Shown: one piece after another, positions 1-7,919 of the stretch | Position numbering within the stretch: the stretch's first letter is position 1 | Layout: the number at the start of each line of letters is the position of its first letter | NCBI RefSeq assembly: GCF_025630775.1 | Contig: NZ_JAOSZE010000036.1 | Coordinates: 1 to 64,000, forward strand | Origin: Actinoplanes sp. KI2 | GTDB taxonomy: Bacteria > Actinomycetota > Actinomycetes > Mycobacteriales > Micromonosporaceae | DNA: 64,000 bases | Direction of reading: 5' to 3' | Program-made: the position numbers and the translations under genes | The notes under the pieces: model-generated | Databases searched by the model: none | What the model was told of the DNA's origin: nothing | The model's input: only the letters and a program-made list of their open reading frames with translations

Positions 1-118
1 ATATGTGCGGCTCCTCGGCTTTCTGTGGGCAACTTCGGGCGGAGTTGGGGTCTGCCCGCGTGGCGGGCGGAACGTTCCGGGGTCGCGACCGAGGCGGATG
101 GTCCAGCACCATGAAGGC

Positions 119-508
119 ATGCGTAGCGGCTGGTGGCTTCTCGACACAGGGATGTTCGACGGGGCCCTGGCAGGGTTCATCGGCCTGCGCATGCACCGCA
201 CGATGGCATCCAGCGCGTTCTGGTCCGCACTCGCCATCCAGGCGCCGGCCGCCGTCTGCTGTATTGCCGGCATGCTCATCAAGGGGTACGACATCCTGCA
301 GATGCTCGTACTGTTCGGGCTCGCCGCAACCGCCGTCGTGCTGTCCACCCTCGGTCGCGTCGAGATCTACTTCAACGCCATCGCCGATACCGACAACTGG
401 CACAGCCGGCACACGACGATGGTCGGCCTCCGGTTCATCGCCGTCGCATTGACCCTGTTCGTCGTAGCGTTACCGCTGCTCTTCAAGATTCACCTAATGC
501 ACTCCTGA
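119..508 (+). CDS. Small three-helix membrane protein, unknown function
   Basis: The 129-residue product has three hydrophobic segments at about residues 34-54, 59-79 and 104-123, with a short polar loop containing DTDNWHSRHTT between the second and third. It should sit in the cytoplasmic membrane. I recognise no catalytic motif or named family. The frame is open further upstream (ATG at 5 and 98), but that extension is arginine/glycine-rich and not hydrophobic, so ATG 119 is preferred; no strong ribosome site decides it. A strong hairpin follows the stop (595-648), so the gene is probably monocistronic or the last gene of a unit entering from the left. Confidence 0.55.
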   Translation: MRSGWWLLDTGMFDGALAGFIGLRMHRTMASSAFWSALAIQAPAAVCCIAGMLIKGYDILQMLVLFGLAATAVVLSTLGRVEIYFNAIADTDNWHSRHTTMVGLRFIAVALTLFVVALPLLFKIHLMHS

Positions 509-876
509 GATCCAAGCAGCCGGCGATGCCGATGGGCCCAACACGTGAGCTGATCGCTTGGAAGCACAAGGTAACGAGTCCCGGCCGACGGAAGGCCCAC
601 GGAAACCCGAGTAGTAGCGACTACGCGACTACTCGGGTTTGCGTGGGCGCTGAATCGCTCTGTTCCCGAGCCCCTGTCGCCGCGGAGTCCCGCTCGACCG
701 GCTTATCAACACCAACCACCAAGTCTGCATCAACGGACCCAGCTACCGACCACAACGACCCGGCTCCGACAGGGTCGACAACCACCCAGACAACCACGTA
801 GAACTACACCCCCAATGTCCACTGGGGATTATGTGAGCCAAACCCCGGGGACTTACCCAAAGCGGGAGGAAACCAC
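509..876. other. Intergenic region, 368 bp
   Basis: The region holds the hairpin at 595-648 and, at its right end, the ribosome site of the next gene (GGGAGGA at 864-870). Open frames here have no coding character that I can support. I see no clear promoter hexamers. Confidence 0.5.
595..648 (+). terminator. Strong hairpin with terminal T run
   Basis: A perfect 13-bp stem pairs 603-615 with 628-640, and the right arm ends in GGGTTT. A further CCCAC/GTGGG pairing extends the stem outwards to 595-648 with one mismatch. It lies 86 bp after the stop at 508 and is the natural end of that transcript. Confidence 0.7.
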
Positions 877-1302
877 GTGCAACGGCGAAAAACACTGATC
901 CGTGCGGTGATGGCAGTGCTGCTGACAGGGGCGCTGGTGGGCCTCGCATCGCCGTCGCCGGCCTCGGCCGCCGCGTCGAGCTTTAACGACGACTGCTTCG
1001 GCTACGTCGGCACCTTCAAGGGCGGCACGCAGGTCGTGTGGGCCGACTGGAATAGCGACGACATCACGGACGAGTGCTTCGGCATCGCTCCGAGCCGGAC
1101 GATCTGGCACGCCTGGCCACAGTCGGGCGGATGGCAGGAAATGCCGAACCACGGCCTGGCCGACAAAGTCGATGGTGCGGGCGTAGACCTGAACGGAACG
1201 CACAAGGTCAGGGTCTATGTCAGCGGCAGCCGCCACTACTACGAATCGGAGCTGTGGCCGGGCGTAGGCTGGCAGGGCTGGTACCTCACTGAAGCTGGCT
1301 AG
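877..1302 (+). CDS. Small secreted protein, unknown function
   Basis: The 141-residue product starts at GTG 877, seven bases after a GGGAGGA ribosome site. Residues 1-32 form a classical Sec signal (arginines, hydrophobic core, then ASAAA), with likely cleavage near residue 31. The mature part is about 110 residues, rich in Trp, Gly and Asp (TQVVWADWNSDD, ELWPGVGWQGWY), with two cysteines (about 36 and 67) that could form a disulfide. It resembles a small beta-rich extracellular domain, but I recognise no family. A hairpin at 1314-1350 follows it. Confidence 0.7.
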   Translation: MQRRKTLIRAVMAVLLTGALVGLASPSPASAAASSFNDDCFGYVGTFKGGTQVVWADWNSDDITDECFGIAPSRTIWHAWPQSGGWQEMPNHGLADKVDGAGVDLNGTHKVRVYVSGSRHYYESELWPGVGWQGWYLTEAG

Positions 1303-1613
1303 CACGATCCGATCGGTACGCCGCAGTCCGTTCCGTGCCGCGGCGTACCGGTCCGCGGGCGCGGCCGAGGAGAGCTCCCTATTCCTTCGAAGATCTCCAG
1401 CCTCGTCATGCGCCAGAAGTCGAGCCACCGCGCCGCGGCGGCTGCGGCAATGCCGGCCATCGCCACGGAGCCATTGGGGCATACGGACCACCGCTGCTGG
1501 CTCGAAGGTCCATCCACCTACCTCCTGCTCGGTACGCACCCGCGCGGTGAGGGGCCCGCTCGGGATAGTCGGAAGCCCGGGCGGGTGCGACCTGTGCTCC
1601 GTAGGGTCATTCC
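1303..1613. other. Intergenic region, 311 bp
   Basis: It contains the hairpin at 1314-1350. The remainder has several overlapping open frames on both strands with no ribosome sites or recognisable products, and I call no gene in it. Confidence 0.5.
1314..1350 (+). terminator. Hairpin after the secreted-protein gene
   Basis: A perfect 11-bp stem (CGGTACGCCGC pairing with GCGGCGTACCG) closes a 15-nt loop, 12 bp after the stop codon. There is no T run, which is common for terminators in high-GC actinobacteria. Confidence 0.6.
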
Positions 1614-2144
1614 GTGTCCCGGGAATGGCGCGAGGGAATCATCGGGGGTTCGGCCCTCCTGACCCTTCTGAGCGGCTTCTTGCCGTGGTGGGCGATGCGG
1701 GTCGGCACCGAGACGTTCGTCGGGTCGGCATGGCGAATGTCCTCTCGATGGACGGTGGCGATCTTGCTTACGGTGGGAGCCGCGGTCGGATGGCTGGCGT
1801 GGCGGATGACCCGCGGTCGAGTGCCGGTGGCGATATGGCTCGCGGCCTTGGCTGCGGTTGCGGTCTCGGTGTTGCTGACACTTCAGCAGCGCAGCGATGT
1901 TGAGACCTGGCCCCCCGCCGAGGTCAATGCGGCCGGAGTGTCGGAAGTTCACTTGTCGTCAGTAAAGGAGGTGTCCGCTACCGAGTTCGCAGAGTCGCTG
2001 ATGCCACGTGATCGCCTACGGCGGTACTCCGACCCTGGCATCGAGGCCGGCACGAGTTACGGCTTCTGGGTCGGGCTCGTCGGCATGACCCTGACCGGGC
2101 TGTCGTTGGTCGTTGCGGGAAGGGGCGGTCGGAACCCAAGGTGA
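1614..2144 (+). CDS. Membrane protein with large extracytoplasmic loop, unknown
   Basis: The 176-residue product starts at GTG 1614. Four hydrophobic segments are visible at about residues 9-27, 46-62, 72-88 and 149-168. A polar stretch of about 60 residues between the third and fourth is likely outside the cell. I recognise no family. No strong ribosome site is evident, so the start is uncertain. It is separated from the following LRV-repeat gene by about 240 bp. Confidence 0.55.
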   Translation: MSREWREGIIGGSALLTLLSGFLPWWAMRVGTETFVGSAWRMSSRWTVAILLTVGAAVGWLAWRMTRGRVPVAIWLAALAAVAVSVLLTLQQRSDVETWPPAEVNAAGVSEVHLSSVKEVSATEFAESLMPRDRLRRYSDPGIEAGTSYGFWVGLVGMTLTGLSLVVAGRGGRNPR

Positions 2145-2389
2145 CGCGGACAGCGCCAGATCCGGCGGCCCGGCGAGCGCGAGCATCGACGCAGACACGG
2201 ACGCAGCCGGCGAGCTACCCATCCTGTGCGAGCTGCTCACCGCCAGCTTCACGACTCGGCCGAGGCCTACACCCACCATCAACCAGGAATAGCGTTTCCA
2301 GCCGGGTGGCTGGCGCAGGGCATCGACGAGGGGCCGCGTTCATCGCCACTGATGGTCTGAGATGGACGCCGTCGCCTACCGTGCGACGC

Positions 2390-3223
2390 ATGCTGTGCCG
2401 CGACATTTTCCAGGACGGCTGCGATCGGCCCGTAGGAGAACGGCGCTGGGGTTTCGGTCCGTGCGAGTGGATCCACGACAACGAGTGGTATGCCGAAGGC
2501 CGGCCGTCGCTGCCGACGTTACGCCCTGACCTGGCCGGCGACCTGTTGCGACAGTTGGCCGAGCAGGGCAACGCCACGGTGCGGCGGATGGTCGCGGAGC
2601 ATCCGGGAACGCCCCCCGAGGTCGTCGACGCCCTGACCGACGACCCCGAGTCCGAGGTTCGGATGTGGGCGCTTTGGCACACGAGGACGGTGGCGCTGCT
2701 ACGCGCCGGGTTGCGGGGCGAGGATCGCAAGGGTGCGGCGCACAACCCGCTGTGCCCGCCGCACCTGCTGGCGGAGTGGCGCACCGATCCAGACCCGTCC
2801 ACTCGATACGCCGTGCTGACCAACCCGGCCACCCCGGCATGGGTGGTGGACGCTGCTGTCAACGACCCGGACGACAGCAATCGAGCCTATGCGGCCGCGA
2901 GCGCCCGCAGCCGTGACTCGATCCTCCAGGCGGCGACCAGTCCGGAAACAGTGCTGCGCCGGCGGGCTGCCGTCAACCCGGCCTGTCCACCGGACGTGCT
3001 GGAACGGTTGGCGACCGATCCCGACAGCCACGTGCGGTCGGCGCTGGGCCTGAATCAGGTGTGTCCGCCCGACCTGATCCGCCGGCTGGCGACGGACGAC
3101 GACGCGGACGTTCGACGCACGGTGGCCGGTCGGCCCGACCCGCCGGATGACATCCGCGCCATGCTCAGTCGTGACCCACATCCACAGGTACGGGAGTGGT
3201 CGCGCGACCCTTACCGCCGGTAG
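2390..3223 (+). CDS. Leucine-rich repeat variant (LRV) protein
   Basis: The 277-residue product is built from about nine degenerate 24-residue repeats with the pattern NPxCPPDxLxxLAxDPDxxVRxA, for example NPACPPDVLERLATDPDSHV and NQVCPPDLIRRLATDDDADV. This is the LRV (HEAT-like alpha solenoid) type, usually a protein-interaction scaffold. The short N-terminal domain has two cysteines (CRDIFQDGC). It has no signal peptide and should be cytoplasmic. The frame is open back to 2141, but residues there are low-complexity, so ATG 2390 (or GTG 2381, three codons upstream) is chosen. The partner is unknown. Confidence 0.75.
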   Translation: MLCRDIFQDGCDRPVGERRWGFGPCEWIHDNEWYAEGRPSLPTLRPDLAGDLLRQLAEQGNATVRRMVAEHPGTPPEVVDALTDDPESEVRMWALWHTRTVALLRAGLRGEDRKGAAHNPLCPPHLLAEWRTDPDPSTRYAVLTNPATPAWVVDAAVNDPDDSNRAYAAASARSRDSILQAATSPETVLRRRAAVNPACPPDVLERLATDPDSHVRSALGLNQVCPPDLIRRLATDDDADVRRTVAGRPDPPDDIRAMLSRDPHPQVREWSRDPYRR

Positions 3224-3255
3224 GCGGGCGACCCAGCGCTACTCCGCCGAGCGGA

Positions 3256-3942
3256 TCACCGTGCCCACCGATCCATTGCCCGAGCCGTCCCGACCAGGCA
3301 CTCCACCTCGGCCGGGAACCCAGCCAGCGCGAGTGCGGTCAACCGCAGATGGCCCTCCAGGCACACAAGCGTTTCCGGCCGCGTCCCGGCCAGAATGAGC
3401 GGGGCGAAGCGCTCTCCCCGCCGAACGGCGCGGGCGGCGGCGATGAACCTGCCGTTCGAGACGCCGAACACTCGTACCCCGGCCCGGATGCGCTCGGCCG
3501 CGTCGGCTGGCAACCGGCTGCCGCCGGACAGTTCGTTCCAGTACGAGTACGAGATGTACCGCACCCGGGCCAGTTCGCCCGCTGTCAGCCCCGCCCGGAT
3601 CCAACGGACCTGGTCGGGAAAGTCCTCGAATACATCACGGTTCTCGCCGTAGCCGCGGGTGGCCGCCAGCAGGGCGCGTCGTGCCCGGTTGTCAGCGGGG
3701 TCGGCCAGGTCCGCATCGGTCAGCAGGCGCTCGGACCTCCCCGCCGCGGCCAGCGCACGCCGGAGCCCCGCACCGAACCTTGCACTCGTCAGCTCACCGA
3801 GGAGAAAGCACGCGACCATCTCGTCCTCGCTGCAGTCACCGATGATCCGCACGCCGACCATTATCACGGCGGCCTGGAACGGGCTGTCTTCGGCAAACTC
3901 TCCACGTAGGACAGCAGTCGTGGTGTAGCCGCGGTCAGGCAA
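3256..3942 (-). CDS. Hypothetical protein with ParB-like box
   Basis: The 228-residue soluble protein has no recognised full-length family. Near its C-terminus the segment LVCLEGHLRLTALALAG resembles the conserved box of ParB/sulfiredoxin-fold proteins (xxxEGHHRLxAxxxxG), preceded by a strand-like PLILAGTRPE. This suggests a nucleotide-binding ParB-like fold but is only a motif match. The start is TTG 3942, overlapping the end of the upstream gene by 8 bp and so likely co-translated with it. An internal ATG 81 bp downstream (residue 28) is an alternative. Confidence 0.5.
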   Translation of the reverse strand: MPDRGYTTTAVLRGEFAEDSPFQAAVIMVGVRIIGDCSEDEMVACFLLGELTSARFGAGLRRALAAAGRSERLLTDADLADPADNRARRALLAATRGYGENRDVFEDFPDQVRWIRAGLTAGELARVRYISYSYWNELSGGSRLPADAAERIRAGVRVFGVSNGRFIAAARAVRRGERFAPLILAGTRPETLVCLEGHLRLTALALAGFPAEVECLVGTARAMDRWAR

Positions 3943-4489
3943 GCAGTGCCGTCACCCGCGCGTCGAGCCGTGTGGTTGCCGCATCGAGCCCCGGGAAGCC
4001 GCCGAACGCCACGTCACGTACGTCCCGAGGGAAGATTCGGCGGATGTCCGCCGGATAGACGCCCTCACCGTCCCGGGGCACCTCGAAGCGATCGGGCTGC
4101 CCGAGTCGTACCGCGATCGGGACTACTTCCGCCGGCAACTCCTGCGCGGTCCGTCCGGCCCGGTGCTCGGCCGGAGGCAGCCACTTGCAGAAGACCCACG
4201 CGTAGACGCTGCGGACCTGACCGACATCGCGGGCGTCGACCGGGTCGAGGCCGAAGACGTCTCCCTCGCAGACCGGCTGATAGCCCGGCTCCATGGTGCT
4301 CTCGGTGGCCCATGCCGGGTCAGCTTCCAGGTGTCGGACAACCCGGGCGGTCAGGGCGTCGTGCAGGGCCGCCGGGACCGGCGCGTGCCGCGGGGTCGCG
4401 GACCAGACGGCAGCACCGCCGCCCACCGCGACGAGCGCAACGACCGCCGTGGCGGCCCACCATCGCGTACGCATCCTCGCGCCCCCCAT
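3935..4489 (-). CDS. Membrane-anchored extracytoplasmic protein, unknown
   Basis: From ATG 4489 the product has 184 residues. A short positive N-terminus (GGARMRTRW) is followed by one hydrophobic helix at about residues 9-27, then a polar domain with two cysteines (VCEGD and VFCKW) that could be disulfide-bonded outside the cell. ATG 4474, five codons in, is an alternative start; upstream frame extension to 4567 is arginine-rich and unlikely. It overlaps the following ParB-box gene, so the two form a small operon. No family recognised. Confidence 0.6.
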   Translation of the reverse strand: MGGARMRTRWWAATAVVALVAVGGGAAVWSATPRHAPVPAALHDALTARVVRHLEADPAWATESTMEPGYQPVCEGDVFGLDPVDARDVGQVRSVYAWVFCKWLPPAEHRAGRTAQELPAEVVPIAVRLGQPDRFEVPRDGEGVYPADIRRIFPRDVRDVAFGGFPGLDAATTRLDARVTALLA

Positions 4490-4801
4490 CCCACTCGGCC
4501 TTGCGCGTCGTCGCCGTCGGCCCGGATGGCGCGAGGCGAGCCTACGGCCTCGAAGCCTCGGCGCCATCGGACATCCGGGCCGCCGGTGGTGGCTCGAAGT
4601 TCCCTCGACCTACTGGTTCAGGCCAGACCATCGAGGGCCATCGAACAGATGTCCGATCGATGCCCTCTACCTGCGAAGATATCCATCTAGACAACTACAT
4701 GAGATCGAGAAAGTTACCTTCGAAGCATTGACCGGCGAACATGTTGGGCGGTTATGTGGGGGCGACCATCCACTTCACTGGCCACTCAATGTGGAGGCAA
4801 A

Positions 4802-6757
4802 GTGATCAAAACGACCATGAGGTCGCGGCTCGCGCTGGTTGTCGCACTCGGCACGGCAGCGGCCTCGGTCCTCGGGGCCGGCCCGGCCACCGCCGCGGCC
4901 CGTCCCGGACGGCACGCCCTACCCGGCAGCCAGCCTCGCTGGCTCGGTAAGGCGCGGGCCACCGGCAGCGCTCCCGCCGCCGCCGATCAGATTCAGTTCG
5001 GCGTTCTGCTCAAGATGCGCGACTCCGCGGCGGCCGAGGCGAAGCTTGCCTCGATCTCCGACCCGGCCGGCGCCAACTACGGCCGGTGGCTCAGCACCAG
5101 CCAGTTCAAGGCGCAGTACGCGCCGGCCTCGGCCGACGTCGACGCGGTCCGCTCCTGGCTCCAGGGCTCGGGCTTCGCGCTGCGCAACACGCTCGGCGGC
5201 ATGTACGTCGAGGCGTCCGGCACCACCGCCCAGATCGACAAGGTCTTCGGCACCACGCTGAAGAACTACTCATACCAGGGCACCACGGTGCACGCGAACA
5301 GCACCGCGCTCTCACTGCCGGAGAACACCCCGGCCTCGGTGATCGGCGTCGTCTCCGGCGTCCTCGGTCTCGATCAGGGACAGGCGCTCAAGAAGCCCGC
5401 CGACACCCTCCCCGGCCCGGACACCGGCTTCCGCCCCGGCACGCCGTCCTCGGCGTACTACGGCGAGAAGATCGCGGTGGACCAGCCGGCCGCGAACGGC
5501 AAGAAGCAGCCGTACGTGGTCCGCGGTTACGAGCCGAAGCAGTATCAGGCGGCGTACGGGGTCAGCGACCAGCTCCGGCACGGCATCGACGGCCGTGGCG
5601 TGACCGTGGCGGTGACCGACGCGTTCGCCTCGCCGACGATCGTGCAGGACACCCGGACCTACAACCGCAAGCACGGCCTGCCGGCTTTCCGGCACAACCA
5701 GTTCTCGCAGATCACTCCGGGCCCGGACGGCTACCAGTTCGTCGACGAGTGCGGCGGCGCCGGCTGGTACGGCGAGGAGACGCTGGACATCGAGGCCGTG
5801 CACACGATGGCCCCGGGCGCGCGGGTCGTCTACGTGGGCGCCTCGGACTGCGTCACCGGTCTCGACGAGGCCTGGGCGGCGACGATCGACAACCACGTCG
5901 CCGACATCGTGACCAACTCCTGGGGCAACGCCACCGACAAGGTGGAGGACCTCGGCCAGGAGGTCATCGACTTCTACCAGCAGTTCTCGCTGGAGGCCGC
6001 GCTGACCGGGATCACCGTCGACTTCTCGAGCGGTGACTCGGGCGACGAGACCTCGGGCGGCACCCACCCGGAGAACAAGACGGTCGACTTCCCGGCCGAC
6101 CTCCCGTACGTGACCGGCGTCGGCGGCACCAGCGTCGGCATCGACAAGCACAACCACCGCGTGTGGGAGCACGGCTGGCAGAACGCCTACTCGGCGCTCT
6201 CGGCCGACGGCAAGTCGTGGGGCGCCCCGGCGTACTCGTCCGGTGGCGGCGGCGGCACGAGCATCCTGTTCGCGCAGCCGTTCTACCAGCGCGGCGTCGT
6301 TCCGGACTCGATCTCGAAGTACTTCGGGTCGACCCGGATGCGCACCGTGCCGGACATCTCGATGCCGGGCGACCCGAACACGGGCTTCCGGGTCGGGCAG
6401 ACCCAGGTGTTCCCGGACGGGACGTACTACGACGAGTACCGCATCGGCGGCACGAGCCTGTCGTCCCCGCTGCTGGCCGGCATGCAGGCCGTGCAGAGCC
6501 AGAAGCGGCACCACCCGGTCGGCTTCGTCAACCCGTCGTACTACCGCAAGGCGGGCACCGCGGCGATCACCGACATCGTGGCCCCGAAGTCGCCGGTCCT
6601 CCAGGTCCGCACCAACTTCGTGAACACGGTGGATGCCTCGGGCGGCCGGTCGTACCAGCTGCAGACGATCGACGTGCAGACGTCGACGATCCACAGCACG
6701 CGGGGCTATGACGCCGAGACCGGCGTCGGCGTCCCGGGTCCGGCGTTCTTCAAGTAA
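4802..6757 (+). CDS. Secreted S53 (sedolisin/kumamolisin) serine peptidase
   Basis: This 651-residue acid-type endopeptidase precursor starts at GTG 4802, five bases after a GGAGG site (4793-4797). Residues 1-31 are a Sec signal. Residues about 55-200 form the pro-kumamolisin activation domain (FGVLLKMRDSAAAEAKL, NYGRWLSTSQFKAQYAP). The catalytic domain follows. The family's Glu/Asp/Ser residues are visible as E325 and D329 in EETLDIEAVH and S552 in IGGTSLSSPLLAG; SSGDSGDETSGG (about residue 410) fits the region around the oxyanion Asp, and the C-terminal part normally holds a calcium site. The gene is monocistronic, and its last codons are the first copy of a 25-bp tandem repeat. Confidence 0.92.
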   Translation: MIKTTMRSRLALVVALGTAAASVLGAGPATAAARPGRHALPGSQPRWLGKARATGSAPAAADQIQFGVLLKMRDSAAAEAKLASISDPAGANYGRWLSTSQFKAQYAPASADVDAVRSWLQGSGFALRNTLGGMYVEASGTTAQIDKVFGTTLKNYSYQGTTVHANSTALSLPENTPASVIGVVSGVLGLDQGQALKKPADTLPGPDTGFRPGTPSSAYYGEKIAVDQPAANGKKQPYVVRGYEPKQYQAAYGVSDQLRHGIDGRGVTVAVTDAFASPTIVQDTRTYNRKHGLPAFRHNQFSQITPGPDGYQFVDECGGAGWYGEETLDIEAVHTMAPGARVVYVGASDCVTGLDEAWAATIDNHVADIVTNSWGNATDKVEDLGQEVIDFYQQFSLEAALTGITVDFSSGDSGDETSGGTHPENKTVDFPADLPYVTGVGGTSVGIDKHNHRVWEHGWQNAYSALSADGKSWGAPAYSSGGGGGTSILFAQPFYQRGVVPDSISKYFGSTRMRTVPDISMPGDPNTGFRVGQTQVFPDGTYYDEYRIGGTSLSSPLLAGMQAVQSQKRHHPVGFVNPSYYRKAGTAAITDIVAPKSPVLQVRTNFVNTVDASGGRSYQLQTIDVQTSTIHSTRGYDAETGVGVPGPAFFK

Positions 6758-6837
6758 CACGAGTCCGGCGTTCTTCAAGTAACACCAGTCCGGCATTCGT
6801 CAAGTAACACCGGCCCGGCATTCGTCAAGTAACACCA
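6738..6837 (+). repeat. Four tandem 25-bp repeats over a gene end
   Basis: Units lie at 6738-6762, 6763-6787, 6788-6812 and 6813-6837, read as GTCCGGCRTTCKTCAAGTAA followed by CACNN. Unit 1 carries the last codons (PAFFK) and TAA stop of the S53 peptidase gene; the other three are downstream copies. Units 1-2 and 3-4 resemble each other most, suggesting stepwise duplication. Each copy retains the TAA. Confidence 0.95.
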
Positions 6838-6853
6838 GGTAGTCGCATCGTCT

Positions 6854-6882
6854 GTGGGGCGGGCCACGATGGCCCGCCCCAC
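6854..6882 (+). terminator. Terminator of the S53 peptidase gene
   Basis: A perfect 13-bp GC-rich stem (6854-6866 with 6870-6882) has a 3-nt CGA loop, immediately after the tandem repeats. There is no T run, but the stem is among the strongest in the window. Confidence 0.8.
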
Positions 6883-6930
6883 GGTCATGTCCAGGGAATT
6901 CCCCAGCGAGAATCTCGGTTGTGGACAGAG

Positions 6931-6951
6931 GTTGAGTCACCCACGCTCAAC
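6931..6951 (+). promoter_or_regulatory. HAIR-like operator (HspR)
   Basis: GTTGAGT, seven bases, then GCTCAAC, 25 bp before the hsp20 start. The HAIR element bound by the actinobacterial heat-shock repressor HspR is CTTGAGT-N7-ACTCAAG; this site keeps the 7-nt spacing and most core bases. HspR is known to control small heat-shock genes in mycobacteria. Its use here is inference. Confidence 0.65.
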
Positions 6952-6975
6952 TCTGATAGCTGGAGGAACCACCCC

Positions 6976-7320
6976 ATGTTGCTACGCAGCGCGCTCGAGG
7001 CCCGCGTGTTCGATTCCGCGACCCGCACCTCGGGGGCGCGCCTCGACGCCTACCGGATCGACGAGACCTTCCACATCGATATCGACCTGCCCGGCGTCGA
7101 CCCGGCCGGCGTCGACATCACCATGGGCGACAAGGCGCTGACCGTACGCGCCGAGCGCAAGCCGGTCACGGGGGAGAAATGCCCGGTCAGCCGCCAGGTG
7201 TTCCTCGCCGACCCGCTGGACACCGACCGCTTGGCCGCCAGCTACGAGAACGGCGTACTCACGCTGAGCATCCCGGTCCAGGCAACGGGCGGGCTCAGTG
7301 AGCGAACTGCAGCCAGTTGA
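6976..7320 (+). CDS. Hsp20/alpha-crystallin small heat-shock protein
   Basis: The 114-residue protein starts at ATG 6976, after GGAGG at 6962-6966. It consists almost entirely of an alpha-crystallin domain: DAYRIDETFHIDIDLPGVDP at the start, ITMGDKALTVRAERKP in the middle, and the C-terminal strand ASYENGVLTLSIPV. Such proteins form cytoplasmic oligomers that hold unfolding proteins for DnaK/ClpB. At 114 residues it is short, with a minimal N-terminal arm and a short C-terminal tail (QATGGLSERTAAS) lacking an obvious IxI motif. The HAIR-like site upstream suggests HspR control. Its 3' end overlaps by 26 bp with the convergent CBM6-like gene. Confidence 0.9.
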   Translation: MLLRSALEARVFDSATRTSGARLDAYRIDETFHIDIDLPGVDPAGVDITMGDKALTVRAERKPVTGEKCPVSRQVFLADPLDTDRLAASYENGVLTLSIPVQATGGLSERTAAS

Positions 7321-7918
7321 GGTTGACGAACTCGTCGTCGTCATCGCGGGCGAAGGTCAGGAACACCGTGTGTACGCCGGTGACCGGCCGGAGCGTGACC
7401 TCGTCCGTACGCCAGTTCTGCCATCCGCCGGTACGGGTCACCCGCAGCGCACCGATCGGGTCCGCGTCTGGTGAGTCCAGGCGGATGTCCATCCGGCCGC
7501 CGTCGGAGTCGGACGCCACCCGCACGTCCAGCTTGGTCGCCGGCACCGGGCCGAAGTCGACGGCGTCGAAGCGCAGCGAGTCGCCGTTGGCGATCCAGCC
7601 GACGTTCTGCCCCCCGCCCTCGTCCTCGGTGTCCTGGGTCTGGATGCCGTTCAGCGCGTCGGCCGTCTCGGCCTGCAGCTTGCGGTAGACCGTCGGGGAC
7701 GGCGGCGGCGTGGTGGTCGGCGGCGCTGACGAGGGCACGGCCGACGCTCCCGCCGTCGCGGCGACCGGCAGCGGGGCGGCCGGGGTGTCCTGCCATCTCC
7801 CGATCAGGTAGCCGACCAGCACCAGGCCGACCGCCGCCAGCGCGTACAGGACGCGCCGGCGGGCGGTGTAGGCCCGGGTGCGGTAGACGGACGGACTCGG
7901 CGGCGGGGGGACTGCCAA
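7295..7918 (-). CDS. Membrane-anchored CBM6-like carbohydrate-binding protein
   Basis: The 207-residue protein starts at TTG 7918, one base after the TGA of the upstream ATPase gene, so it is coupled to the transporter operon. A proline-rich cytoplasmic N-terminus leads into one transmembrane helix (RVLYALAAVGLVLVGYLIG, about 21-40), then a Ser/Thr/Pro linker and a 130-residue extracellular beta domain. That domain has the look of CBM6: ALNGIQTQDTEDEGGGQNVG, DSLRFDAVDFG, VTRTGGWQNWRT and the ending FVNLNWLQFAH. Its role is probably binding polysaccharide at the cell surface. The operon link to a peptide-type importer suggests the importer may handle carbohydrate. Confidence 0.75.
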   Translation of the reverse strand: MAVPPPPSPSVYRTRAYTARRRVLYALAAVGLVLVGYLIGRWQDTPAAPLPVAATAGASAVPSSAPPTTTPPPSPTVYRKLQAETADALNGIQTQDTEDEGGGQNVGWIANGDSLRFDAVDFGPVPATKLDVRVASDSDGGRMDIRLDSPDADPIGALRVTRTGGWQNWRTDEVTLRPVTGVHTVFLTFARDDDDEFVNLNWLQFAH

Positions 7919-7919
7919 G

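Noticed and set aside
1335..1550. A 71-codon open frame in the gap at 1303-1613
   Set aside because: It starts inside a hairpin, has no ribosome site and overlaps other equally open frames.
3256..4489. Toxin-antitoxin pair
   Set aside because: Neither protein matches a known toxin or antitoxin and one carries a membrane anchor. Only the overlapping gene order would support the idea.
5312..6796. A 494-codon open frame antisense to the S53 peptidase gene
   Set aside because: Arg/Val/Asp-rich shadow of the real gene. It also crosses the tandem repeats and has no ribosome site.
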